NCBI RefSeq assembly: GCF_001494595.1
Contig: NZ_LN929907.1
Coordinates: 372,001-436,000 of the forward strand
DNA from: Mycobacterium sp. M26
Lineage (GTDB): Bacteria > Actinomycetota > Actinomycetes > Mycobacteriales > Mycobacteriaceae
Direction: 5' to 3'
DNA length: 64,000 nucleotides
The position numbers were made by a program, and so were the translations under genes. Positions 1 through 12,024 of this stretch are shown here, one piece after another. The notes under the pieces are model-generated. The model saw only the letters and a program-made list of their open reading frames with translations. It had not been told where the DNA came from and did no database searches. The first letter of the stretch is position 1. Each line of letters starts with the position of its first letter.

Positions 1-1465
1 TCACCGTGTCGAAGACCTCGCGGCGGTACGCCATCTCGTTGAGGATCTTCTTCTGCGCGTACATCACTGTGGTGTGGTCGCGGCCGAACGCCTGCCCGAT
101 CTTGGGCAGCGACAGGTCGGTCAGCTCCCGGCATAAGTACATGGCGATCTGACGCGATTGCGCCAGGGCGCGGGTCTTGCCGGGGCCGCGAAGCTCCTCG
201 ACCGTGGTGTCGAAGTACTCGGCGGTGGCCGCCATGATGGTCGCGGCGCTGATCTGCATGCTGCCGGCGGCATCGGCGATGAGATCACGCAGAACGATCT
301 CTGCCAGCGCCTTGTCGATCGGGGTGCGGTTGAGTGAGGCGAACGCCGTCACCCGGATCAACGCACCTTCGAGTTCACGGATGTTGCGCTCGATACTGCT
401 GGCGATCAGTTCCAGGACGTCATCGGGAACGTCGAGACGTTCCATCTGCGCTTTCTTGCGCAGGATGGCGATCCGGGTTTCCAACTCCGGCGGCTGCACA
501 TCGGTGATCAGGCCCCACTCGAACCGTGTCCGCAGCCGGTCCTCGAGGGTGGCCAGCTGTTTGGGCGGCCGGTCCGAGGAGATGACGATCTGCTTGTTCG
601 CGTTGTGCAGGGTGTTGAAGGTATGGAAGAACTCCTCCTGGATACCTTCCTTGCCCTCGATGAACTGGATGTCGTCGACGAGCAGGACGTCGATGTCGCG
701 ATAGCTGCGCTTGAAGGCGACCTTGCGGTCGTCGCGCAGTGAGTTGATGAAGTCGTTAGTGAACTCTTCGGTGGAGACGTACTTCACCCGCATGCCGGGG
801 AACAGCCGTTGGGCGTAGTTACCGGCGGCGTGCAACAGGTGGGTTTTGCCCAGACCTGACTCACCCCAGATGAACAACGGGTTGTAGGCCCGGGCAGGCG
901 CCTCAGCAATCGCCAGAGCGGCAGCGTGAGCGAACCGATTCGATGCGCCGATGACGAAAGTGTCAAAGGTGTACCGGCGGTTGAGACTTGTCCCCGGAGT
1001 GTCCGCCGAGGTGTTGCTGCGCGGACGTTCGGTGAAGTAGGTCGGCCACGTCTCGTGGGCACTGGCCAGGGCCTCGCGATCCTCGTCGACCTCGTCCAGA
1101 TCGGACTCCGCCGCCATCGGATCCGGCGGAATGACGTCGTCGTCCTGGTCTTCGGCCGGGGGAGCGATCCGAACGCCGAGTTCGACCCGCTGGCCCAGCC
1201 GGCGGCTCAAGGCCTCGACGATCTGGGTGCGCAGATGACGCTCGATCTCGTTCTGGACAAAGCTGCTCGGCACCGACAACAACGCGAAGCCCTCGACGAT
1301 GGTCAGCGGCTGAACGAGCTTCAACCAGGCTCTTTGTTGCGGAGTCAGGGGAGAATCCGGGCCCGAACCGTTCGTGCCATGACCGTCACGCTCGCCGTCG
1401 CCGTTGAGTTCGGCGACGACGGAACTCCACACGGTGGCGAATGCAGAACCGGGATCATCGGTCAA
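1..1465 (-). CDS. dnaA: Chromosomal replication initiator DnaA (3' end cut by window edge)
   Basis: DnaA binds DnaA boxes and opens the origin. About 488 residues are visible, and only some 15-20 C-terminal residues are missing compared with mycobacterial DnaA (about 507). Seen in order: an N-terminal domain beginning MTDDPGSAF, an acidic variable linker, an AAA+ domain with Walker [10 protein letters not shown] and Walker B LLVDDIQF, and the DNA-binding domain with the signature [12 protein letters not shown] chose the TTG start at 1465 because it gives the conserved MTDDPGS N-terminus and has an AGGGGGA ribosome site 6-10 bases upstream; no ATG fits. It is divergent from rpmH across a 561-bp spacer with DnaA boxes, which suggests autoregulation. 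dnaN should follow to the left, outside the window. Confidence 0.98.
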   Translation of the reverse strand, partial: MTDDPGSAFATVWSSVVAELNGDGERDGHGTNGSGPDSPLTPQQRAWLKLVQPLTIVEGFALLSVPSSFVQNEIERHLRTQIVEALSRRLGQRVELGVRIAPPAEDQDDDVIPPDPMAAESDLDEVDEDREALASAHETWPTYFTERPRSNTSADTPGTSLNRRYTFDTFVIGASNRFAHAAALAIAEAPARAYNPLFIWGESGLGKTHLLHAAGNYAQRLFPGMRVKYVSTEEFTNDFINSLRDDRKVAFKRSYRDIDVLLVDDIQFIEGKEGIQEEFFHTFNTLHNANKQIVISSDRPPKQLATLEDRLRTRFEWGLITDVQPPELETRIAILRKKAQMERLDVPDDVLELIASSIERNIRELEGALIRVTAFASLNRTPIDKALAEIVLRDLIADAAGSMQISAATIMAATAEYFDTTVEELRGPGKTRALAQSRQIAMYLCRELTDLSLPKIGQAFGRDHTTVMYAQKKILNEMAYRREVFDTV

Positions 1466-1519
1466 CGACAGATCCCCCTGGTCCGAGGTCGGGCAACAAA
1501 TAAACGAGACGACGACAAA

Positions 1520-1551
1520 CTGTCCACATAGTTATCCACAGGTGTGGACAG
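1520..1551. promoter_or_regulatory. Cluster of three DnaA boxes upstream of dnaA
   Basis: CTGTCCACA lies at 1520-1528, a perfect TTATCCACA box at 1532-1540, and the inverted copy TGTGGACAG (CTGTCCACA on the minus strand) at 1543-1551. The mycobacterial consensus is TTGTCCACA. The cluster lies 55-86 bp upstream of the dnaA start, a position suited to autorepression of dnaA or to loading DnaA near the origin. Confidence 0.8.
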
Positions 1552-1816
1552 GACAGTCGTCCTCGCCTCGCAGCATATCGGCGGAAGGTATCGGGTCGGC
1601 GGGTAATCCGGTCAATCAGTGTTGTCTGGACTCCGACCGACGTCCCCTCCCGGTTGTAACTCCCACTGCCGCTTCGAATCTGAAACGGCTCTGGCAGAAG
1701 CTAACAGTTTTCCCGGCGGGTGCCAACCGTTCTGCAACATTACGATCACGCTGATTGTGACCCAGGTCGCTCTCGCGTGACAGTTGTGACGCCAGTAAAT
1801 CTGTGCGTCGGGAGGC

Positions 1817-1860
1817 GGTACTGACAAGGCGGTTTGACCAGACGAAATGACGTCAGTACC
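1817..1860. repeat. Inverted repeat, 9-bp arms, in the dnaA-rpmH spacer
   Basis: GGTACTGAC (1817-1825) and GTCAGTACC (1852-1860) are perfect reverse complements separated by 26 bp. The right arm overlaps a possible promoter with TTTGACC at about 1832. It could be a cruciform, an operator pair or a leader hairpin for rpmH; the sequence does not decide. Confidence 0.5.
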
Positions 1861-2026
1861 CTCGAACAGTCGCCCGAACGTTGGCGATACGGCTGCGACC
1901 GAGTAATCGGTACCGCGCCGGTTTCGAGCGAGACCAGAGCTTATCAACGGCTGTCGCGTTCGTCCGGGTACACGAAGGGTGTGTTTCCCGGGCAGCGACC
2001 GCCATACGTAACGAGGAGAGACAGCC

Positions 2027-2170
2027 GTGGCCAAGGGCAAGCGGACCTTCCAGCCGAACAACCGGCGCCGGGCGCGCGTTCATGGTTTCCGGCTGCGCAT
2101 GCGCACTCGCGCCGGGCGCGCCATCGTGTCCGGCCGGCGCCGCAAGGGTCGTCGTTCACTGACTGCCTGA
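2027..2170 (+). CDS. rpmH: 50S ribosomal protein L34
   Basis: L34 is a 47-residue basic protein of the large ribosomal subunit. The sequence starts [12 protein letters not shown] and continues with an Arg/Lys-rich body ending RRSLTA, the typical L34 pattern and length. The GTG start at 2027 is preceded by GAGGAGAG at a good distance. It is the first gene of the rpmH-rnpA-yidD-yidC-jag-rsmG-parA-parB run, with rnpA beginning 18 bp after its stop. Confidence 0.97.
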   Translation: MAKGKRTFQPNNRRRARVHGFRLRMRTRAGRAIVSGRRRKGRRSLTA

Positions 2171-2188
2171 TCCACAGGATCACGCGGC

Positions 2189-2539
2189 GTGCTCCCGGCT
2201 CAGTTCCGGATGACACGGTCTGCGGAGTTCAGCGCCACGGTCAAGCACGGGGTGCGAGCGGTGCAGCCGGATCTTGTCGTGCACGCACGTCGGGACGACG
2301 ACGGCGGACCTCGGATCGGTCTGGTGGTTTCGAAGTCAGTGGGCTCCGCGGTGCAGCGTCATCGAGTGTCCCGTCGCCTCCGTCATGTGGCGCGCACCGT
2401 GATCCCGGAACTGCATCCTGGCGATCGGCTCGTCATCCGCGCCCTGCCCAGCAGCCGGACCGCGATTTCGGCTCGTCTCGAGCAGCAGTTGCGCAGCGGA
2501 CTTCAGCGCACAAACAAACTGATGGAGAAGAACCGGTGA
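2189..2539 (+). CDS. rnpA: Ribonuclease P protein component
   Basis: This protein subunit assists the RNase P RNA in maturing the 5' ends of tRNA. It has 116 residues, the usual actinobacterial size. The RNase P signature is seen in the centre ([19 protein letters not shown]), followed by the conserved [15 protein letters not shown] stretch. The GTG start at 2189 gives [14 protein letters not shown]; an in-frame ATG lies seven codons downstream (2210). It sits between rpmH and yidD and overlaps yidD by four bases, which suggests translational coupling. Confidence 0.96.
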   Translation: MLPAQFRMTRSAEFSATVKHGVRAVQPDLVVHARRDDDGGPRIGLVVSKSVGSAVQRHRVSRRLRHVARTVIPELHPGDRLVIRALPSSRTAISARLEQQLRSGLQRTNKLMEKNR

Positions 2540-2844
2540 GCACGCAGAGCTCGCTTACCCGCCTCAGGGCGGTCCCGGTGCGCGGCCTGATCTTCCTCAT
2601 CGAGTTGTACCGGCACACCATCTCGCCGTTGCGGTTACCGACCTGCCGGTTCACCCCGACCTGTAGCCAGTACGCCGTTGATGCCCTTACTGAGTATGGG
2701 TTGGTCAAGGGCAGTTGGCTGACCGTCATCCGGCTGGGGAAGTGTGGTCCCTGGCATCGGGGAGGATGGGATCCAATCCCCGAGCGGCAACCGCAGCCGG
2801 CCCACACCTGCGTGGAACACGAAGCCAGGAGCACACATGTTTAA
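2536..2844 (+). CDS. yidD: Membrane protein insertion efficiency factor YidD
   Basis: YidD is a small membrane-associated protein that aids YidC-dependent insertion. The 102-residue product shows the family pattern: an amphipathic N-terminal helix ([16 protein letters not shown]), then the cysteine motif [15 protein letters not shown] and the GCxxC-like stretch [14 protein letters not shown]. The GTG start at 2536 overlaps the rnpA stop (GTGA). Longer upstream reading in this frame has no support. Its end overlaps the start of yidC by eight bases, so the three products are probably made from one coupled message. Confidence 0.93.
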   Translation: MSTQSSLTRLRAVPVRGLIFLIELYRHTISPLRLPTCRFTPTCSQYAVDALTEYGLVKGSWLTVIRLGKCGPWHRGGWDPIPERQPQPAHTCVEHEARSTHV

Positions 2845-3916
2845 TTGGTTCAGCCTCGACTTCGTCTACTACCCGGTCTCCGGGATCATGTGGCTCTGGT
2901 ACAAGCTGTTCGCCTTCATCCTGGGCCCCACCAACTTCTTCGCCTGGGCGCTGTCGGTGATGTTCCTCGTGTTCACCCTGCGCGCGCTGCTCTACAAGCC
3001 GTTCGTCCGCCAGATCCGCACCACCCGCCAGATGCAGGAATTGCAGCCCCAGATCAAGGCACTGCAGAAGAAGTACGGCAAGGACCGCCAGCGGATGGCG
3101 CTGGAGATGCAGAAGCTGCAGCGCGAGCACGGCTTCAACCCGATCCTCGGCTGCCTGCCGATGCTCGCGCAGATCCCGGTGTTCCTCGGTCTGTATCACG
3201 TGCTGATGTCCTTCAACCGCACCCAGACCGGCATCGGCCGGCTGGGTCTGTCGGTGGAAGAGAACCGCAGTCTGCCCAACTACGTCTTCAGTGCGACCGA
3301 CGTCAGCCACTTCCTGGACGCCAACCTGTTCGGTGCGCCGCTGGGCGCGACCATGATCCAGCAGCACGGTCTGGAAGCCTTCACCGAATTCAACCGCGCG
3401 GCGGTGATCGCCGTCGGTATCCCGCTGATGATCGCTGCGGGCATCGCGACCTACTTCAACAGTCGCGCCTCGGTGGCCCGCCAGAGTCCGGAAGCCGCCG
3501 CCAACCCGCAGACCGCGATGATGAACAAGCTCGCGCTCTACGTCTTCCCGCTGGGCGTCGTCGTCGGCGGTCCGTTCCTGCCGATCGCCATCATCATCTA
3601 CTGGGTGTCCAACAACATCTGGACCTTCGGCCAGCAGCACTACGTCTTCGGCCGGATCGAGAAAGAAGAAGAGGCCAAGAAGGAAGAGGCTCTGGCGCGG
3701 CGCGCGGCCAACGCTCCGGCGCCCGGCGCCAAGCCCACCAAGCCCAAGAAGGGTGGCGCCGCGACGACCAATGGCACCAGCGGCACCAGCGGCGAGACGG
3801 AGGACTCCGTGCCCGCCGAGGCCGAGGTGACTGACGGCGACACGGACACCGACGCCGCGACCAAGCCAGGCTCCACGCCACGGCCCGGTGCGCGGCCCAA
3901 GAAGAAGAGACGTTGA
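2837..3916 (+). CDS. yidC: Membrane protein insertase YidC
   Basis: YidC/Oxa1 insertase places proteins into the cytoplasmic membrane with or without SecYEG. The product has 359 residues, starting [15 protein letters not shown]. It has an N-terminal membrane segment, a cytoplasmic hairpin rich in Lys/Arg ([18 protein letters not shown]), the core with [16 protein letters not shown], and further transmembrane segments. The C-terminal tail is low-complexity and ends in a basic KKKRR cluster, as in actinobacterial YidC that contacts ribosomes. The ATG at 2837 has CCAGGAG just upstream. No large periplasmic domain of the proteobacterial type is present. Confidence 0.96.
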   Translation: MFNWFSLDFVYYPVSGIMWLWYKLFAFILGPTNFFAWALSVMFLVFTLRALLYKPFVRQIRTTRQMQELQPQIKALQKKYGKDRQRMALEMQKLQREHGFNPILGCLPMLAQIPVFLGLYHVLMSFNRTQTGIGRLGLSVEENRSLPNYVFSATDVSHFLDANLFGAPLGATMIQQHGLEAFTEFNRAAVIAVGIPLMIAAGIATYFNSRASVARQSPEAAANPQTAMMNKLALYVFPLGVVVGGPFLPIAIIIYWVSNNIWTFGQQHYVFGRIEKEEEAKKEEALARRAANAPAPGAKPTKPKKGGAATTNGTSGTSGETEDSVPAEAEVTDGDTDTDAATKPGSTPRPGARPKKKRR

Positions 3917-3950
3917 CCGGATTCAATTCCGGCGAAAGAGGGAGAGAGAC

Positions 3951-6173
<2,223 letters not shown>

Positions 6174-6177
<4 letters not shown>

Positions 6178-7148
6178 CGCAGCCGTCGCGGCGCAAGGGC
6201 GGCCTCGGCCGCGGATTGGCATCCCTGATCCCGACCAGCCCTGCTGACGGCGGTCCACGGATGGGAGATGCGGCAGCCGACGCGGTGTTCGGGTCCGCAC
6301 CCACCGTGGCCGACACCGACAACGTCGGTGCGGTGTACCGCGAGATCGATCCGTCGACCATCGAGCCCAACCCGCGCCAGCCGCGCCAGGTGTTCGACGA
6401 GGAGGCTCTGGCCGAACTCGTCCACTCCATTCGTGAGTTCGGTTTGATGCAGCCGATCGTGGTCCGCGAGGTGCCGCGCACGGAGCCCGGGTCAGCACCG
6501 CGCTACCAATTGGTGATGGGGGAGCGGCGCTGGCGCGCAGCCCAAGAGGTTGGCCTGACGACTATCCCGGCGATCGTGCGCGAGACTGCCGAGGACAACC
6601 TCCTGCGCGACGCTCTGCTGGAGAACATCCACCGGGCACAGCTCAACCCCTTGGAAGAGGCGGCCGCGTATCAGCAACTGCTGGAAGAGTTCGACGTCAC
6701 CCACGACGAACTTGCGGCTCGCATCGGTCGCTCACGACCCGTCATCAGCAACATGATCCGTCTGCTCCGGCTGCCGATCGCGGTCCAGCGCCGGGTGGCT
6801 GCCGGGGTGCTCTCGGCCGGCCATGCCCGGGCACTGCTGGCGCTGGAGGCCGGTCCGGAAGCGCAGGAGGAGCTGGCCGCGCGCATCGTGGCCGAGGGTC
6901 TCTCGGTGCGGGCCACCGAGGAGGCTGTCACTTTGGCCAACCGGGCCGACACCAAGACGCCGCCGGCGCCGCGGCGCAAGCCGATTCAGATGCCGGGGTT
7001 GCAGGATGTTGCCGAACGGCTGTCGGGCACCTTCGATACCCGGGTCACGGTGAGCCTCGGCAAGCGCAAGGGCAAGATCGTCGTCGAGTTCGGCTCGGTG
7101 GAGGACTTGCAGCGCATTGTCGGGATGATGGACCCCTCTGCAGGCTGA
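6174..7148 (+). CDS. parB: Chromosome partitioning protein ParB
   Basis: ParB is a CTP-dependent clamp that loads at parS and spreads along DNA. The 324-residue product has the N-terminal patch [13 protein letters not shown], the conserved NPRQPR motif and the [11 protein letters not shown]-binding box. A helix-turn-helix follows ([26 protein letters not shown], here quoted in two parts: [13 protein letters not shown] and [13 protein letters not shown]), and a C-terminal dimerisation region ends the protein. The ATG at 6174 overlaps the parA stop. The 228 bp after it hold no gene that I can support. Confidence 0.97.
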
Positions 7149-7376
7149 AAATCCAGGTACGACGACACCGGGCAGTTACGTCACAGTGACACCAACACTT
7201 CCTAGCCTTCGCTAGAGCCACGACCGACAGGGGAAATCAACAGTGCTGCAAAACTTTTCGCTGCCGTATGTGGCCGCCGAAAGTTGCCAGCCCAGCACTG
7301 GCCGCGGTCGGCCCGTCTCTCCTATTCTGGAAGGGCCGTCGTGCGTCACGACGCCGCGTGAGAGCCGGGGAGTCCA

Positions 7377-8123
7377 GTGACCGTTCGCATCAAGCCGCTG
7401 CGACTCGACGGTTTCGAGCAGCTTCCCAAGCACGCCCGCCGCTGTGTGTTCTGGGAAGTCGATCCGGCCGCCGTCCAAGGCGGTGACTACCTTCCCGATC
7501 CGGAGTTCGAGAAGGAAGCGTGGCTGTCGATGGTCATGCTCGAGTGGGGATCCTGCGGTCAGGTCGCAGCGAAGGCGCCTGCCGAGGGAGCCGAGTCCGA
7601 GGACGACGAACCCTGCCTCGGTTACATCCTCTACGCCCCCCCGCGAGCGGTGCCCCGTGCGCAGCGCTTCCCGACCGGGCCGGTGAGCGCCGACGCCGTA
7701 CTGCTCACCTCCCTGGGTACCGAGCCGGGACAGGCCGAGGAGTTGCCGCACTCGTTGATCAGTCAGGTGGTCAGTGAACTGGTGCGCCGCGGTGTGCGCG
7801 CCCTGGAAGCATTCGGCCGCACCACCGATGCCGCCGAGTTGCTTGAGCTCGACCCCGACGTCATTGAGCCCGAACTGCGCGCCGCGGTCGAGGCGTTGGG
7901 GGACTGTTCATTCGAGCAGTGCATGATGCCGGCCGACCTCTTGATCGACGCGGGGTTCACCGTCGTCTCGCCGCACCGCTACTTTCCGCGGCTGCGCCTG
8001 GAACTCGACAAGGGTCTGGGGTGGAAGGCCGAGGTGGAAGCCGCGCTCAAGCAACTCCTCGAGAGTGCGCAGCTGCAGCAGCCGGTGGGAGCCGGCGCCG
8101 AGGTGCGAAGCCAGGTGCCTTAG
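7377..8123 (+). CDS. GNAT-like conserved protein (Rv3916c homologue)
   Basis: This 248-residue protein matches in position and content the mycobacterial family represented by Rv3916c. It starts VTVRIKPLRLDGFEQLPKHA and has a pattern (CVFWEVDP, CLGYILYAPP, LLTSLGTEPG, LIDAGFTVVSPHRYFPRLRLEL) typical of a divergent N-acetyltransferase fold, but I cannot point to a clear acetyl-CoA pyrophosphate loop. The GTG at 7377 follows GGGGAGTCCA. It is convergent with cwlM, and the two stops overlap by four bases. The substrate is unknown. Confidence 0.85.
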   Translation: MTVRIKPLRLDGFEQLPKHARRCVFWEVDPAAVQGGDYLPDPEFEKEAWLSMVMLEWGSCGQVAAKAPAEGAESEDDEPCLGYILYAPPRAVPRAQRFPTGPVSADAVLLTSLGTEPGQAEELPHSLISQVVSELVRRGVRALEAFGRTTDAAELLELDPDVIEPELRAAVEALGDCSFEQCMMPADLLIDAGFTVVSPHRYFPRLRLELDKGLGWKAEVEAALKQLLESAQLQQPVGAGAEVRSQVP

Positions 8124-9367
8124 AGGGCCGGGCGGGCCTGCTCGACGGCGCGCTCGTGGGCGAGTAGTTCGGCGAAGGTGAAGGTACCCGTCGGCCGGTC
8201 GTTCTTGCCGAGCAGATACAGCCGCTTCACTGCGGCCAGGATGCCTTCGGCGATGGAATCGCGGGTCTGCGGGGTGACCAGCATGCCCCGGTCGCGCGGA
8301 TTGGTGATGTAGCCGACGTCGACCTGCACGGTCGGCATCCGGGTCAGCCGCAGCAGATCCCAGGTGCGCCCGTGGGTACGGCAATCACGTAAGCCGGTGC
8401 GCGCCACCACTTCTCGCTGAATGAAGTCGGCGAGGTTGCGGCCGATCGTCGATACCGAGCCGTGTGAGCTGCCGAAGTAGAACGACGCCACGCCATTGGG
8501 CGACGGGCTGGCCTGGGTCTCACACCGCAGGCTGATCATCAGATCGGCGCCCACCGTGTTGGCGGTCGCGGCGCGCTCACCATCCGACGGGCTATGGTTG
8601 GCCGGCCGGGACAGGAAGGTGTCCATCCCGATGGCGGTCATCCGGCCTTCGAGCCGACTTGCCAAGTCCCACAAGATGTCTGCTTCGCTGATCGGCCCAT
8701 CCGGACCGTTGGTGATCAGCCCGTGGTCACTGCCGCCGCGGCCCGGATCGATGATGATCCGCTTGCCCGACAGGCGCGGCCCGGACCGGCGGACCAGTTC
8801 CTCCTCGCGGATCGCGTGCAGCGAACCACCCGTGACGCGGGAACCGAGAAAGTACAAGGAGCGCAACGTTTCTGGGCCGCAGATGCCGTCGGCGGACAGT
8901 CCGTACTCGCGCTGATACGACATCAGCGCGTTGTGGGTCTGCAAACCGAAGTAGCCGTCGACCAGCGCGGTGTAGAAGCCGAGGTCCTGCAGCCGGGACT
9001 GCAGAGTCGCCACGTCGTCGCCGTACATCGGCGCACCGAACTGGTGCAGCAGGGTGCGGGCGCCGAGGCGGTAGGAGGCCTCTTTGAGCGCCCGGTAGGT
9101 GGCCTCGCCGACGATGCCGTCGACGATCAGACCCCGACGCTGCTGAAACGCGCGTACTGCGTCATCGAGATCGGCGTCGAAGAGGTCGGCGGCAACGTGC
9201 CGTCCGGTGGTGAGGTTCTCGTCCGGGTTTTCCAGCAGTCCCAGGGCGGCGAGGGCAGCTCTGATCTCGACGACCGCGGTATTGCGGTCTCCGCGGCGCA
9301 GCACGTCACCCGGGCCGGCACGGTGCCAGGAGGCATCGTCTCCGGCGCCGTGGTCCAGACTCGACAT
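8120..9367 (-). CDS. cwlM: Peptidoglycan regulator CwlM (amidase-fold, catalytically degenerate)
   Basis: In mycobacteria CwlM is essential; it activates MurA when phosphorylated by PknB and does not itself cut peptidoglycan. The 415-residue product has two N-terminal peptidoglycan-binding-type repeats (VVEIRAALAALGLL and DVATLQSRLQDLGFY) and a C-terminal amidase_3 fold. The zinc ligand positions are altered: DPGRGGSDHG has Arg where active amidases have His, and ISLRCET replaces the usual SIHAN-type motif. This supports a regulatory role. There is no signal peptide, as expected for a cytoplasmic protein. The C-terminal tail is conserved in the family. Confidence 0.94.
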   Translation of the reverse strand: MSSLDHGAGDDASWHRAGPGDVLRRGDRNTAVVEIRAALAALGLLENPDENLTTGRHVAADLFDADLDDAVRAFQQRRGLIVDGIVGEATYRALKEASYRLGARTLLHQFGAPMYGDDVATLQSRLQDLGFYTALVDGYFGLQTHNALMSYQREYGLSADGICGPETLRSLYFLGSRVTGGSLHAIREEELVRRSGPRLSGKRIIIDPGRGGSDHGLITNGPDGPISEADILWDLASRLEGRMTAIGMDTFLSRPANHSPSDGERAATANTVGADLMISLRCETQASPSPNGVASFYFGSSHGSVSTIGRNLADFIQREVVARTGLRDCRTHGRTWDLLRLTRMPTVQVDVGYITNPRDRGMLVTPQTRDSIAEGILAAVKRLYLLGKNDRPTGTFTFAELLAHERAVEQARPAL

Positions 9368-9502
9368 ACCGCGGCCCTTCGGTCACCGTGGTCAGCATCA
9401 GCGCGCTGACAATTGCAGATCAGGCTAAGCAGCATTCTCGCAGAAGCCGGGTCCAATTCGGAAAACGGCAGGCGAGGCCGCCCGTAACAGATTCGTCTCG
9501 AC

Positions 9503-9835
9503 CTACACGAGGTCGGCGATCTCCCGGAGCAGGGCAGCCTTGCCCTTGGCCCCGACGATCCGCTTCACCGGCTCGCCGTCCTTGAACAGGATCAGGGTCG
9601 GAATCGAGACCACCTGGAAGTCGCGCGCGGTCGCCGGGTTGGCGTCGACGTCGAGCTTGGCGACGGTCAGCGACCCCGCCTTCTCGGTGGCGATCTCCTC
9701 GAGGACCGGGGCGACCATCCGGCACGGTCCGCACCAGGTGGCCCAAAAGTCAACCAGCACAGGCGTACTGCTGCTCAGCACATCCTCGGCGAACGAGTCG
9801 TCGGAGACGGTGACGGTGTTGTGGTCGTCGCTCAT
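9503..9835 (-). CDS. trxA: Thioredoxin
   Basis: This is a small disulphide reductant of 110 residues. The active-site sequence WCGPC sits in [16 protein letters not shown], and the conserved cis-proline loop [13 protein letters not shown] follows. It corresponds to mycobacterial TrxC (Rv3914). It is reduced by the thioredoxin reductase encoded just upstream, whose stop overlaps this start by four bases. Confidence 0.96.
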   Translation of the reverse strand: MSDDHNTVTVSDDSFAEDVLSSSTPVLVDFWATWCGPCRMVAPVLEEIATEKAGSLTVAKLDVDANPATARDFQVVSIPTLILFKDGEPVKRIVGAKGKAALLREIADLV

Positions 9836-10809
9836 CGTTGTGCCCCAATCATCGTGTCGGTGCTACTGGATTCGTGTGCCTCGGCCAGCCAGCGTTCGGC
9901 GTCGATCGCGGCCGAACAGCCGCTCCCGGCGGCGGTGATGGCCTGGCGGTAGGTGCGGTCCACCAGGTCGCCGGCGGCGAAGACGCCGTCCAGCGTGGTG
10001 GCGGTGGTGCGGCCCTGAACCAGGACGTAGCCCTCCGGGTCGACGTCGACGGCGTCGCGTACCAGTTCCGAACGCGGATCGTGGCCGATGGCGACGAACA
10101 CGCCGGTCACCGGCAGGGTGGACTCCTCGCCGGTGATGACGTTGCGGACCTTCAGGCCGCTGACGGTGGTGTCACCTTCGACGGCCAGTACGGCGGTGTT
10201 GGTCAGGAAGGTGATCTTCTCGTTCTCCCGGGCGCGCTCCAGCATGATCTTGGATGCCCGGAATTCGTCGCGACGATGCACCAGGGTGACGCTGCGCGCG
10301 AAACGGGTGAGGAAGGTGGCCTCTTCCATGGCCGAGTCGCCGCCGCCGATCACGGCGATGTCCTGGTCCTTGAAGAAGAAGCCGTCACAGGTGGCGCAGG
10401 CGCTCACGCCGCGGCCGAGCAGCTCCTGCTCGCCGGGCACACCCAGGTAGCGGGCGGCGGCGCCCATCGCCAGGATGACGGCGCGGGCGAGGTGCTTCTC
10501 ACCGTCGGAGGTCACGACCTCCTTGATCGGGCCGTCCAGGGACACCGCCTCGACGTCCTCCATCCGGAGGTCGGCGCCGAAGCGCAGGGCCTGCTCCCGC
10601 ATCTCGTCCATCAGTTCCGGACCGGTGATCCCGGCCCGGAAGCCGGGGAAGTTCTCCACCTCGGTGGTGGTCATCAGTGCGCCGCCGAAGGAGGTCCCTT
10701 CGAAGACCAAGGGCTTGAGCTGGGCGCGCGCGGTGTAGATCGCTGCGGTGTAGCCAGCGGGGCCTGATCCGATGACGATGACGTCATGCACGGTAGGGGT
10801 GGCGGTCAT
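9832..10809 (-). CDS. trxB: Thioredoxin-disulfide reductase
   Basis: This FAD/NADPH flavoenzyme reduces thioredoxin. The 325-residue product starts [20 protein letters not shown] (FAD-binding GxGxxG), has the redox-active CATCDG pair in [11 protein letters not shown], the NADPH-binding motif [12 protein letters not shown] and the FAD-contact AAGDLVD near the C-terminus. I chose the ATG at 10809; an upstream extension to 10890 has no homologous look. In mycobacteria trxB2-trxC is an essential SigH-linked pair; no promoter motif was assigned here. Confidence 0.96.
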   Translation of the reverse strand: MTATPTVHDVIVIGSGPAGYTAAIYTARAQLKPLVFEGTSFGGALMTTTEVENFPGFRAGITGPELMDEMREQALRFGADLRMEDVEAVSLDGPIKEVVTSDGEKHLARAVILAMGAAARYLGVPGEQELLGRGVSACATCDGFFFKDQDIAVIGGGDSAMEEATFLTRFARSVTLVHRRDEFRASKIMLERARENEKITFLTNTAVLAVEGDTTVSGLKVRNVITGEESTLPVTGVFVAIGHDPRSELVRDAVDVDPEGYVLVQGRTTATTLDGVFAAGDLVDRTYRQAITAAGSGCSAAIDAERWLAEAHESSSTDTMIGAQR

Positions 10810-10921
10810 TCCAGCCTTTCTGCTCCGGTCCCGGTCGTCGCGGGCGGGGTGGCCTGCGCGTCGGGACGTCCAGGGCACCTGGTCAAACAACAGGGTAGGC
10901 CGGGGTGTTCCCGGGCGTGAA

Positions 10922-11437
10922 CTATGGGCGGCGCACGGTCGTGTCGGCGACCAGCCCGGTGGTCACCGAACTGCATGTCGGTGCCACGGCCAGTGCCACC
11001 AGCTCCTCGGGGCGGTCGCCGGGCAGCACCAGCAGAATCGTTGGCTTGCCGTCGATCTGCAAGGGTTCAGCCCCCAGAATCTGCTGCGTGCTGGGGTAAC
11101 CGAGGCCGGTCAGACAGGATGCCCGTTTGCTCTCGTCGGCTAGCGGCCCGAAGTCGGGGCTGCGGCCGACCAAGGCTACCAGGTCGCGTGACGTCAGCGG
11201 CACCGTCGGGGTGACGGTGATCATGTTCGCACTCGTCAGGGCACTGGGAGCGGTGTCATCCGAGCGTAGCAGCGCGGTCGTGCCGACCCCGGCGGCGGCC
11301 AGCACGGCGGCCGCGCCGATCACTGCGGCCACCAGCCGGCGGTACTGCCCGGTCGGCCGGGCCGCGTGGGCGGCCGGGCGGGCTGAGCCGTCGCCGGGAG
11401 CCACGGTGTGCGCGGCGTCGGCGTGATCGGGCTCCAC
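10922..11437 (-). CDS. SigM-linked membrane protein, shortened anti-sigma factor (Rv3912-like)
   Basis: The 171-residue product has one transmembrane segment ([20 protein letters not shown], about residues 36-56) and an outer domain matching the C-terminal half of Rv3912 ([20 protein letters not shown], then [19 protein letters not shown]). The Rv3912 anti-SigM factor is about 254 residues, with a cytoplasmic N-terminal sigma-binding domain. Only about 35 residues precede the membrane segment here, and sigM ends 17 bp upstream, so there is no room for that domain. I chose the GTG at 11437. Whether it still restrains SigM is doubtful. Confidence 0.78.
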   Translation of the reverse strand: MEPDHADAAHTVAPGDGSARPAAHAARPTGQYRRLVAAVIGAAAVLAAAGVGTTALLRSDDTAPSALTSANMITVTPTVPLTSRDLVALVGRSPDFGPLADESKRASCLTGLGYPSTQQILGAEPLQIDGKPTILLVLPGDRPEELVALAVAPTCSSVTTGLVADTTVRRP

Positions 11438-11454
11438 CCGACCAGTGTGCCGTC

Positions 11455-11979
11455 TCAGGGTTCGAGCAGAACCGCCAGCCGGGCCCGGGCCCGGGCGCAT
11501 CGGCTCTTGACGGTGCCCTCGGCGACCCCGAGCAGCGCGGCGGCGTCGGCCACCGAGTAGCCCTGCATGTCGACGGCCAGCACCGCCGCACGCTGCTCCG
11601 TCGGTAGTCGCATCAGCGCCCGGCGCACAGTGATCGCGGTGTCGACCTGTCCGGTGCGATCCCCGACCGACCCGCACACCTCGTCGCTGGCCACAGCGGT
11701 CGGCCGAATCCGGCGCATCCGGTCCAGGCAGGCGTTGACGACGATGCGGTGCAACCAGCTGCCGACGGCAGCGTCGTGCCGGAACGACGCCGCCCCGCGG
11801 TGGGCGGCCAGCAGCGCATCCTGCAGGGCGTCGTCGGCGTCTTCGGCACAGCGTGTCGTCGAGCGGGCCAACCGGTACAGCCGAGGGTGGTGGCGGCCGA
11901 CCAGCTCGGCGAAGGCGTAGCGATCACCGGCGACGTGGGCGGCCAGCAGGTCGGCGTCGGTGCGGGGAAAGCTGGTCAC
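11455..11979 (-). CDS. sigM: RNA polymerase ECF sigma factor SigM
   Basis: This is an extracytoplasmic-function sigma factor of 174 residues. Region 2 (FAELVGRHHPRLYRLARSTT, then DADDALQDALLAAH) and region 4 with its helix-turn-helix (GYSVADAAALLGVAEGTVKS) are both present. The start is GTG at 11979. It is followed at once by the shortened Rv3912-like gene, the normal sigma/anti-sigma order. In M. tuberculosis SigM controls secreted Esx proteins and lipid genes; targets here are unknown. Confidence 0.93.
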   Translation of the reverse strand: MTSFPRTDADLLAAHVAGDRYAFAELVGRHHPRLYRLARSTTRCAEDADDALQDALLAAHRGAASFRHDAAVGSWLHRIVVNACLDRMRRIRPTAVASDEVCGSVGDRTGQVDTAITVRRALMRLPTEQRAAVLAVDMQGYSVADAAALLGVAEGTVKSRCARARARLAVLLEP

Positions 11980-12024
11980 GGCCGGACGGTATGGCCGCCC
12001 GGCCGGCGGTGCACTTCACCCCTG

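Larger units (their letters stand above)
1466..2026. other. dnaA-rpmH intergenic region next to the origin
   Basis: This is a 561-bp spacer between two divergent genes. It holds three DnaA-box-like sites within 32 bp just upstream of dnaA and a 9-bp inverted repeat at 1817-1860. It must also hold the divergent promoters of dnaA and the rpmH operon. In mycobacteria the unwinding origin is usually placed on the dnaN side of dnaA, so this spacer is better called the dnaA promoter and origin-proximal region than oriC itself. I see no convincing small ORF in it. Confidence 0.7.
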
